NCBI GenBank assembly: GCA_002373165.1 | Contig: DFJS01000083.1 | Span: 1 to 8,060, forward strand | Length of the DNA: 8,060 nucleotides | Direction of reading: 5' to 3' | Source: Ruminococcus sp. UBA3665 | Lineage (GTDB): Bacteria > Bacillota > Clostridia > Oscillospirales > Ruminococcaceae | Part shown: positions 1 through 5,606 of the stretch, in pieces | Layout: each line of letters opens with the position of its first letter | Position numbering within the stretch: the stretch's first letter is position 1 | Notes under the pieces: generated by a model | What the model saw: only the letters and a program-made list of their open reading frames with translations | Databases searched by the model: none | What the model was told of the DNA's origin: nothing | Made by a program: the position numbers and the translations under genes

Positions 1-64
1 ATCTATACTGTAAATTCCGATTTATCTTAGCAGCGCAATTCTTAAAAGGGAGTCTGCGAAAGCA

Positions 65-616
65 TTATTTTTTTCCAAGAATTCTGGGCTTGAGAATTTT
101 GGTATACATTTCGCACAGACCATCCAGCGAAATATCATACATGACAAAAAAAGGATTCAGCAGCAAAAGCATGATTTTTCCGGCATGGCGGCCGTATTCC
201 TGAAGCTCTTCCAGCAGGTCCTGCATTCCGAACAGATATGTGTTCAGATAAAAATATAATATCATGCTGGCATTAAACAGCAGAAGCTTGATGGCTGTCC
301 GGAGCGGCTTTGCCGGGAGTCTGTTCAGATAATACCGCACAAGCGGATAACAGCCGAAAAACAGGATAAAAATCAGGGCGGCTTCTTTGTCATACGTCAC
401 AAACAGCGACAGCAGACCTACGGCAATATATGTCACCCAGGCCCATTCTATGCCCACTTCCATTACGACAATCAATAACAGTACGCCGGCAATCATGGGA
501 AGAACCAGATATAACAGCGGAAACACTCCGGTCAGGAACATGCTGATCAGGCAGAATGCCGAAACAATTCCGCCAAGGGCCACCCGGTAACTCAGATTCT
601 GCTGATGCTGTTTCAT
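65..616 (-). CDS. Uncharacterised multi-spanning membrane protein (183 aa)
   Basis: I do not recognise a named family. The protein is very hydrophobic, with about five or six predicted membrane segments (roughly residues 10-30, 33-52, 57-74, 77-96, 106-128 and 144-165). The loops are short and the C-terminus is basic (ends KPRILGKK), suggesting a cytoplasmic tail. Size and layout recall small integral membrane proteins such as ECF-transporter S components, but no substrate motif is visible, so this is only a structural comparison. The ATG at 616 has no convincing Shine-Dalgarno sequence. It lies 33 nt after the stop of the DUF4926-like gene, in the same reading frame, so translation may depend on the upstream gene. 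It is probably the last visible gene of the purB unit. The coding call is secure; the function is unknown. Confidence 0.8.
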   Translation of the reverse strand: MKQHQQNLSYRVALGGIVSAFCLISMFLTGVFPLLYLVLPMIAGVLLLIVVMEVGIEWAWVTYIAVGLLSLFVTYDKEAALIFILFFGCYPLVRYYLNRLPAKPLRTAIKLLLFNASMILYFYLNTYLFGMQDLLEELQEYGRHAGKIMLLLLNPFFVMYDISLDGLCEMYTKILKPRILGKK

Positions 617-649
617 GCCGCCGGAATACCATGACTGACAGAAAAATTT

Positions 650-856
650 TTAATTTGTTTCATCGTGTTTTTTCAACTCCAAATCTTTCATGCAGAATGT
701 CTGTAATACGTAAGTCATGCCGTTTTTGTCAGAAAATTCGACTTCACAGCATTTGTCGTCATAGATTTCAAGAACCGTTCCCGTGTCACCCCTGTGAACG
801 CCGATGCTGCTGTAATTCTCATTGATGACACGGACAATGTCGAATAATTTAAACAT
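650..856 (-). CDS. DUF4926-like small protein (68 aa)
   Basis: This small protein resembles DUF4926. It has an N-terminal start of the type MFKLFDIV, a central RGDTGTVLEIYDD turn and then a VEFSDKNG strand, the pattern of that short beta-barrel-like domain. The domain's function is not established. The frame is open up to 919, but I chose the ATG at 854-856 because homologous domains begin there and the extra upstream residues lie inside purB. This start overlaps the purB stop codon region by 8 nt (849-856), which suggests translational coupling. The Shine-Dalgarno match is poor, consistent with ribosomes arriving from purB. It sits between purB and a membrane protein gene on the same strand. 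The family assignment is from pattern memory and is moderately sure. Confidence 0.75.
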   Translation of the reverse strand: MFKLFDIVRVINENYSSIGVHRGDTGTVLEIYDDKCCEVEFSDKNGMTYVLQTFCMKDLELKKHDETN

Positions 857-2288
857 TAATTTCGGCTTTATCGTCAGAAACGCCGTTGGCATCGAGAACG
901 GGCTGAACGCAGTTTGCAATAAATTCCTCTACCTGCTGAGGGCATCTGCCGATGAAGTTTTCCGGCTTCATGATGGCATCCATTTCTTCTTTTGTGATCA
1001 TGAAGGCCGGGTCGGCAAGAATCAGTTCGCAGAGGTTATTATCAAGACCTTCCTGCTTGACACGTTTTCCGGCTTCCATAGAAAGACGGCGGATTTTTTC
1101 ATGCAGTGTCTGACGGTTTCCGCCTTTCTGTACGGCATCCATCATGATATTTTCAGTTGCCATGAACGGGAGTTCTGCCATAACGCGCCGTGTGATGATT
1201 TTTTCATAGACTACCAGGCCGTTTTCAGGGTCAGTCACATTGAGCATGATATTCAGAATGGCATCCACGCCGAGAAATGCCTCTGCAACAGCGATTCTCT
1301 TATTGGCAGAATCATCCAGCGTTCTTTCAAACCACTGTGTGCCGGCAGTGAAGGCAGGGTTCAGCACATCACACATGACATATCTTGCCAGAGAAGTGAT
1401 TCTTTCATCGCGCATGGGATTTCTTTTATAGGCCATGGCAGAAGAACCAATCTGACTTTTCTCGAAAGGCTCTTCCATTTCCTTGAAGCTCTGCATCAGG
1501 CGGATATCGTTCGAAAATTTGCTTGCAGACTGGGCAATTCCGGCAAGAACGGAGCATACCTGATAATCTACTTTTCTGGAATAAGTCTGTCCGGAAACGG
1601 GAACAACGGCATCAAAGCCCATTTCTTCGGCAATCAGAGCTTCTAATTTCTTGACTTTATCCGTATCGCCGTGGAACAGTTCCATAAAAGAAGCCTGTGT
1701 GCCGGTTGTGCCTTTGGAGCCGAGTAATTTCAGAGACTGGATTCTGAAATCCAGATCTTCTAAATCCATTAATAATTCATTGCACCAAAGCGTGGCTCTT
1801 TTGCCGATGGTCGTCAGCTGTGCAGGCTGCAAATGCGTATAAGCCAGGCAGGGGAGAGACTTGTATTTATCGGCGAATTTTGCCAGCTGAGAAATGACTT
1901 TAATCAGCTTTCTTTTGACAACCTGAAGTGCATCTCTCATGATGATGATATCTGTATTATCGCCGACATAGCAGGAAGTTGCACCAAGATGAATAATGCC
2001 CTCAGCTTTCGGGCAGGCAGCGGCATAAGTATGCACATGTGCCATTACATCATGGCGGACTTCTTTTTCTTCTTTTGCGGCCATTTCATAATCAATATTT
2101 TCGATATTGGCTTCCAGTTCGTCCACCTGTTCCTGTGTGACATTCAGGCCAAGCTTCATTTCGGCACGGGCAAGAGCAACCCACAGTCTGCGCCAGGTTG
2201 TGAATTTTTTATCGGCCGAGAATAAATACTGCATCTCCTTGCTTGCGTAACGGGTGCAGAACGGGCTTTCGTAGCTCTGATTTGACAT
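849..2288 (-). CDS. purB: Adenylosuccinate lyase
   Basis: Catalyses two beta-eliminations in purine synthesis: SAICAR to AICAR plus fumarate, and adenylosuccinate to AMP plus fumarate. It is a cytoplasmic homotetramer of the fumarase/aspartase superfamily. The product is 479 residues, the length of the longer (human-like) class. Superfamily landmarks are present: RHDVMAHVH near residues 78-86, GATSCYVGDNTD near 102-113, THLQPAQ at 151-157 (His152 is the probable general acid), and the mobile signature loop GSSAMAYKRNP at 281-291 carrying the probable catalytic base Ser282 or Ser283. The loop has Ala where many orthologues have Pro. An upstream extension of the frame to 2426 runs into the neighbouring gene, so I chose the ATG at 2286-2288, which is preceded by AGGAGGA at 2298-2304. 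It lies 19 nt behind the YkgJ-like gene and overlaps the DUF4926-like gene. Confidence 0.97.
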   Translation of the reverse strand: MSNQSYESPFCTRYASKEMQYLFSADKKFTTWRRLWVALARAEMKLGLNVTQEQVDELEANIENIDYEMAAKEEKEVRHDVMAHVHTYAAACPKAEGIIHLGATSCYVGDNTDIIIMRDALQVVKRKLIKVISQLAKFADKYKSLPCLAYTHLQPAQLTTIGKRATLWCNELLMDLEDLDFRIQSLKLLGSKGTTGTQASFMELFHGDTDKVKKLEALIAEEMGFDAVVPVSGQTYSRKVDYQVCSVLAGIAQSASKFSNDIRLMQSFKEMEEPFEKSQIGSSAMAYKRNPMRDERITSLARYVMCDVLNPAFTAGTQWFERTLDDSANKRIAVAEAFLGVDAILNIMLNVTDPENGLVVYEKIITRRVMAELPFMATENIMMDAVQKGGNRQTLHEKIRRLSMEAGKRVKQEGLDNNLCELILADPAFMITKEEMDAIMKPENFIGRCPQQVEEFIANCVQPVLDANGVSDDKAEINV

Positions 2289-2297
2289 GATTGATAT

Positions 2298-2304
2298 TCC
2301 TCCT
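2298..2304 (-). promoter_or_regulatory. Ribosome binding site of purB
   Basis: On the minus strand these bases read AGGAGGA, a near-perfect Shine-Dalgarno sequence 9 nt before the ATG at 2288. It decides the purB start against the longer open frame that reaches 2426. Confidence 0.85.
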
Positions 2305-2307
2305 GAA

Positions 2308-2809
2308 TTATAAAAATTTCTGTGGTTTCCACAGCAGTACCGGATAAAACGGGTCATAGACATGAACCACATCCGGATGCCGGTCGGCATAGGCAAATAA
2401 AGTCTCTGCCAGTTCTGATTTGACAAATTCCAGCAGAGCTTTCATAGAATACTGCATCACAGCATCACAGAGCGGCGATACGGCAATCACTGTCTGATTT
2501 TGAATCTGCATCATACGGAACGGGAAAATCTGACAGTCAAAAGGCTTGTCCTCACCCAGCAGACAGCCGGAATCCGGATTCAGCATGGGACAGGGGAAAA
2601 AATCCTGATCCGGGCGTGGCACAATCCGGAATAAATACGACTCTGTTCCGGCAGAGACAAATTCCGCATCGGGCAGAACGGCCTGAATTTTCTGCCGGAT
2701 TTCCGGCACAAGTACAGGCGTATTCCAGATATCGTAACTGTCAAAGATACAGCACTGCCGGCACTGCGCACAGGTGCGGCGGCTTAAAAGTTTCGTAAGG
2801 ATAACGCAT
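2308..2809 (-). CDS. YkgJ-like cysteine-cluster (CxBx) protein with apparent 5' frameshift
   Basis: The reading frame ending at 2308 contains C-x2-C-x2-C-C (Cys codons at 2772, 2763, 2754 and 2751) and later PCP, SGCLL and DKPFDCQIFPF. This is the cysteine arrangement of the YkgJ/CxBx zinc- or iron-binding family, whose role is not well established. The open frame has no ATG, GTG or TTG before the cysteine cluster: it runs back to a TGA at 2811-2809. The first available start, the GTG at 2709, would give 133 residues and remove the cluster. The adjacent frame, from an ATG at 2809 preceded by GGAG, reads MRYPYETFKPPHLC and looks like the natural N-terminus. The two frames would need to be joined near 2779-2770. 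I therefore read it as one gene disrupted by a small indel, a sequencing error, or possibly recoding. It is followed by purB after 19 nt. Confidence 0.65.
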
Positions 2810-2841
2810 CAGCTCCGTGAAGTTTGTAAATGCATGGTTTT

Positions 2842-2870
2842 ATTATACTATATTTTACAAGAAAATGCAA
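2842..2870 (-). promoter_or_regulatory. Sigma-A-type promoter of the ykgJ-like/purB unit
   Basis: Read on the minus strand, TTGCAT (2870-2865) is followed after exactly 17 nt by a perfect TATAAT (2847-2842). Transcription would begin near 2835, about 26 nt before the proposed ATG at 2809. No other good promoter is seen before purB, so this probably drives the whole leftward unit. Confidence 0.75.
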
Positions 2871-2879
2871 TAGCTTGTC

Positions 2880-2916
2880 AGAAAATTTTATATTATGAAT
2901 AAAATGTGAATTTTCT
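2880..2916. promoter_or_regulatory. AT-rich dyad between divergent promoters (possible operator)
   Basis: Two nested inverted repeats lie here. The outer arms are AGAAAATT (2880-2887) and AATTTTCT (2909-2916). The inner arms are ATTTTAT (2885-2891) and ATAAAAT (2899-2905). The inner dyad is centred at about 2895, essentially the midpoint between the two divergent -35 boxes. A shared regulator site is possible, but the region is so AT-rich that chance symmetry is plausible. Confidence 0.3.
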
Positions 2917-2917
2917 C

Positions 2918-2946
2918 TTGCAATTTTGAAAACAATATGCTATAAT
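2918..2946 (+). promoter_or_regulatory. Sigma-A-type promoter of the HD-GYP gene
   Basis: TTGCAA (2918-2923), a 17-nt spacer and a perfect TATAAT (2941-2946) form a strong promoter. A TGC immediately before the -10 box also makes it an extended -10 element. Transcription should start near 2953, giving a leader of about 38 nt before the ATG at 2991. The leader is too short for a known riboswitch. Confidence 0.8.
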
Positions 2947-2990
2947 AAACTTATTGTAAATTATTTTATCAAGATTACGGATGTGATGCC

Positions 2991-4340
2991 ATGCAGACAC
3001 ATATTTATGAATGTGCCAAATTAACGCTGGATTTTATCGCAATGATGATGATATCCAGATATATTTTCCTGATTCCGCCGATGAAAAAAAAGGAACATCA
3101 GCTGATCAGTCCGCAGTTTTTATTTATTCTTGCAGCCTATGCGCTGATAATAACCGCCTGTCTGCTGGGCGGTACAATACCGGGGTCGATTCTGATCGGA
3201 ATTTCCATGGCTGTCTATTGCTGGCTGACCGCTCCCGGCAAAAGAAAAAAATATTTCCATATGCTCCGGTTTGTGCCGATTGCCGGTATCTGCTACGGAC
3301 TGCTGATGCCTTTGGAAACGCTTCCGGTCACGATTCTGCACCTGAGCGAAAACGCAGAACAAATTTATTCCATCGGGCTGTATTTCGTAATTGGTGCATT
3401 TCTGATCTTTTTTGTTGTCTCCGGAAAAGACTGGCGGAAAAATTTCCGCAAAGAAATGCATTACCGAAAACTGGAAACATGGGAACGGGTGCTGCTGGAT
3501 GTCATCGGCATTCTGATGTATGGTTTTGTTGCGGCAGTGTATTCTTATTATAATATCAATACAGATAATTTCCGGCAGATTGCCCTGCTGGAAAGCATTA
3601 TGATGAGTATCATCGGCTTTGCTGTCACGCTGACTGTAATTATTTTAATTCTGGTAGGCAATAAAAATGCCCATATGCAGAGAGATCTGCTGCATATGCA
3701 GCATAATATCATCGTTACAATGGCCGATATTGTCGAAAACCGCGACGAAAGCACAGGCGGCCATATCCGCAGAACTGCCAGATATGTGGAAATCATCGCC
3801 GAAGAACTGCTCGAAGAAGGCTGGTATCAAAGCATTCTGAATCATCAGTATATCAAAGATATGGTAGTGGCCGCGCCGCTTCATGATATCGGGAAAATTC
3901 ATGTGCCGGATTCGATTCTGAAAAAACAGGGAAAACTCACAGATGAAGAATACGAAATCATGAAAAGCCATACCACAGAAGGCCGGAAACTTCTGCTGAA
4001 TGCTGAAAAATCACTGGGGCATTTCAGCTATCTGGATATCGCAGTAGAAATGGCCTACGGACATCATGAATGGTGGAACGGAAAAGGCTATCCGCAGGGC
4101 ATTTCCAAACAGGATATTCCTCTGAGTGCCCGGATTATGGCCGTCGCTGATGTGTTCGATGCCATTGTGTCGCAAAGATGCTATAAAGGCTCCATGACCA
4201 TTGACGAAGCCTATGCTATCATAGAAAAAGAAAAAGATACCCATTTCGACCCCATTGTAGTGACGGCCTTCCTGAACGCCCGCGGCAAAATCAGCGAGGC
4301 TCTCCGGGAATTTGAAGATCCTCTGATTCAAAAAAAATAG
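2991..4340 (+). CDS. Membrane-anchored HD-GYP domain phosphodiesterase
   Basis: Probable cyclic-di-GMP phosphodiesterase acting at the inner face of the membrane. Residues 1 to about 225 hold several hydrophobic segments (roughly 9-29, 42-62, 65-80, 92-116, 127-144, 166-186 and 200-223), an uncharacterised membrane sensor module. A short linker leads to an HD-GYP domain from about 238 to 435. Visible family residues are GGH (256-258), H298-D299 with K302, H327, H358-H359-E360, the GYP motif G366-Y367-P368, D387 in ADVFDA, and HFDP (418-421). No GGDEF, EAL or response-regulator receiver domain is present. A Ser (254) stands where some HD-GYPs have the Glu that binds a third metal, so a two-metal site is more likely; this is inferred from family structures. 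The ATG at 2991 has only a weak GGA upstream. It appears monocistronic, with its own promoter and terminator. Confidence 0.92.
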   Translation: MQTHIYECAKLTLDFIAMMMISRYIFLIPPMKKKEHQLISPQFLFILAAYALIITACLLGGTIPGSILIGISMAVYCWLTAPGKRKKYFHMLRFVPIAGICYGLLMPLETLPVTILHLSENAEQIYSIGLYFVIGAFLIFFVVSGKDWRKNFRKEMHYRKLETWERVLLDVIGILMYGFVAAVYSYYNINTDNFRQIALLESIMMSIIGFAVTLTVIILILVGNKNAHMQRDLLHMQHNIIVTMADIVENRDESTGGHIRRTARYVEIIAEELLEEGWYQSILNHQYIKDMVVAAPLHDIGKIHVPDSILKKQGKLTDEEYEIMKSHTTEGRKLLLNAEKSLGHFSYLDIAVEMAYGHHEWWNGKGYPQGISKQDIPLSARIMAVADVFDAIVSQRCYKGSMTIDEAYAIIEKEKDTHFDPIVVTAFLNARGKISEALREFEDPLIQKK

Positions 4341-4343
4341 ATT

Positions 4344-4367
4344 TCCGGCCAGTCGGCCGGATTTTTT
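4344..4367 (+). terminator. Rho-independent terminator of the HD-GYP gene
   Basis: A 7-bp stem (TCCGGCC at 4344-4350 and GGCCGGA at 4355-4361) with a 4-nt loop is followed by six T residues (4362-4367). It begins 3 nt after the stop codon. The next gene's -35 box starts at 4369, directly after the T-run. Confidence 0.9.
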
Positions 4368-4368
4368 C

Positions 4369-4397
4369 TTGACAAATGCCGGATTCTATTGTATAAT
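4369..4397 (+). promoter_or_regulatory. Perfect consensus sigma-A promoter
   Basis: TTGACA (4369-4374), a 17-nt spacer and TATAAT (4392-4397) match the vegetative consensus at all twelve positions. Transcription should begin near 4404. It drives the unknown 387-residue gene and, because only 12 nt separate them, the galactanase gene. No operator or cre-like palindrome is obvious around it. Confidence 0.9.
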
Positions 4398-4430
4398 AAT
4401 TACAAATTCAATTCAGGGGTGTGAAATGTC

Positions 4431-5594
4431 ATGATGAAAATTATAATGCACTGGGAATGGGAAGATCTCTATGATCTGCATTGCAGCTATATGATGAGCT
4501 GGCAGGAGATTGACGGAAAATTTGAATATCTCTATGATACAAGTGAAGATTTCTATAAAAAAGACCTTTTCTGGGATGATTATTCTCTTAAAGCTCTGCA
4601 TGATCTGTTCGGCGGCTATACCCGCGAGGGGAATTTCGGAGTCCGGGGAAAAAACTGCGAATTCGGACAAGAAGAGGTCACGCCGATTACAGTTCTGGCA
4701 AAAGGCCTGAAAATGGTGCTGATGGTCTGCCATGATGCCGCTAATTTTCAGAAAGATTTCAACACAGATACGCCGCCTGAAACAATCGAAATCAACGGCG
4801 ATATGGTCGAGTTTGACGGCCGGAAAGCTCCCGGTGTCATCCGGTATATCGTCGATTTCAGTCTCTGGCCGGAGGGCTGGAAATGGATTTATGACAATAT
4901 CAAAGAACCGATTGAAATTCATATCCGGCCAGACCAGCTTCATTCTGCCATCTGGTTTTGTATGAAACATAATATTCCTGCCGAATGGGAAGGAAAATCC
5001 TATTCCGGCCGTGAACTCTGGAGTCTGGAAGCCGCACTGGAAGAGTTTACTCCCGAACGGGAACAGAATAGCTTTGAACGCTGGCAAAAATTTGAGTCTC
5101 ATAAAAGAGGCGATGTGTTTCATCCTTATCCGGAACAGACGTTTACGCCGGAACAGTTTCTTGCTTTTTTTCCGTCAGAAGAATATAATCTGGAATGGCT
5201 TACCGAAGCGGTACAGGATTATAAAATCAGAATCAATGCGTTTGCGCTGTCCGGCAGTCAATGGGATACTAAATATCCCGTGCTCTATGGAATTATCCGG
5301 AAAGGTGAAGAATATCAGATTCAGGAATTCCATCTTGTCAAATATCCCACACTCGCCGAGGAAATTGCCGATCTTGCCGAACAGATTATTCCTGAGAAAG
5401 AAATCGATTCTGTCATGATTGTTCACTGTGATCTGGAAAATCATGCCACACTCAATCGGGATTATGCAAAAGAAGTCATTCATGGAATTGAAATTAATAA
5501 TACAAGCAAAGAAATTATTCTGATAGACAAATATGATGCAATTCCGGCATTTCACAAACTGGTGAAAAAACTGCCGGAAAACTGGAAAATCTAA
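4431..5594 (+). CDS. Uncharacterised cytoplasmic protein (387 aa), first gene of the galactanase operon
   Basis: I do not recognise this protein. It has no signal peptide or membrane segment and is acidic and rich in Trp and Tyr. The composition suggests two parts: an N-terminal region (about 1-215) with HWEWEDLYDLHC near the start, and a C-terminal alpha/beta-looking region (about 230-387) with strands such as YPVLYGIIRKG and SVMIVHCDL. No nucleotide-binding, metal-binding or catalytic signature stands out, and there are no obvious internal repeats. The ATG at 4431 follows AGGGG at 4415-4419; a second ATG at 4434 is an alternative start. Its stop codon overlaps the ribosome binding site of the galactanase gene 12 nt downstream, so the two are co-transcribed and probably coupled. 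Whether the functions are related is unknown. Confidence 0.85.
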   Translation: MMKIIMHWEWEDLYDLHCSYMMSWQEIDGKFEYLYDTSEDFYKKDLFWDDYSLKALHDLFGGYTREGNFGVRGKNCEFGQEEVTPITVLAKGLKMVLMVCHDAANFQKDFNTDTPPETIEINGDMVEFDGRKAPGVIRYIVDFSLWPEGWKWIYDNIKEPIEIHIRPDQLHSAIWFCMKHNIPAEWEGKSYSGRELWSLEAALEEFTPEREQNSFERWQKFESHKRGDVFHPYPEQTFTPEQFLAFFPSEEYNLEWLTEAVQDYKIRINAFALSGSQWDTKYPVLYGIIRKGEEYQIQEFHLVKYPTLAEEIADLAEQIIPEKEIDSVMIVHCDLENHATLNRDYAKEVIHGIEINNTSKEIILIDKYDAIPAFHKLVKKLPENWKI

Positions 5595-5599
5595 GGAGA
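5593..5599 (+). promoter_or_regulatory. Ribosome binding site of the galactanase gene, overlapping the upstream stop
   Basis: AAGGAGA begins inside the TAA stop of the preceding gene (5592-5594) and lies 7 nt before the ATG at 5607. A ribosome terminating on the first gene would occupy or expose this site, indicating translational coupling. Confidence 0.8.
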
Positions 5600-5606
5600 T
5601 GTTATC

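Noticed and set aside
1..64. Search for a terminator or further gene downstream of the membrane protein
   Set aside because: No stable hairpin with a T-run and no convincing start codon with a ribosome site is visible. The unit may continue outside the window.
822..1646. A 274-codon open frame on the plus strand opposite purB
   Set aside because: It is fully antisense to a clear adenylosuccinate lyase. It has no recognisable domain, no ribosome binding site and a composition typical of a reverse-frame shadow.
2580..2771. A 63-codon minus-strand frame overlapping the 5' part of the YkgJ-like gene
   Set aside because: Only the frame ending at 2308 carries the cysteine motifs. This one is an offset frame of the same DNA and is not the frame of the proposed N-terminus.
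2953..2990. Possible riboswitch in the HD-GYP leader
   Set aside because: The leader is only about 38 nt and lacks conserved elements of c-di-GMP or other known riboswitches.
4413..5123. A 236-codon minus-strand open frame opposite the unknown operon gene
   Set aside because: The plus frame has a consensus promoter, a Shine-Dalgarno sequence and coupling to the galactanase. The minus frame has none of these.
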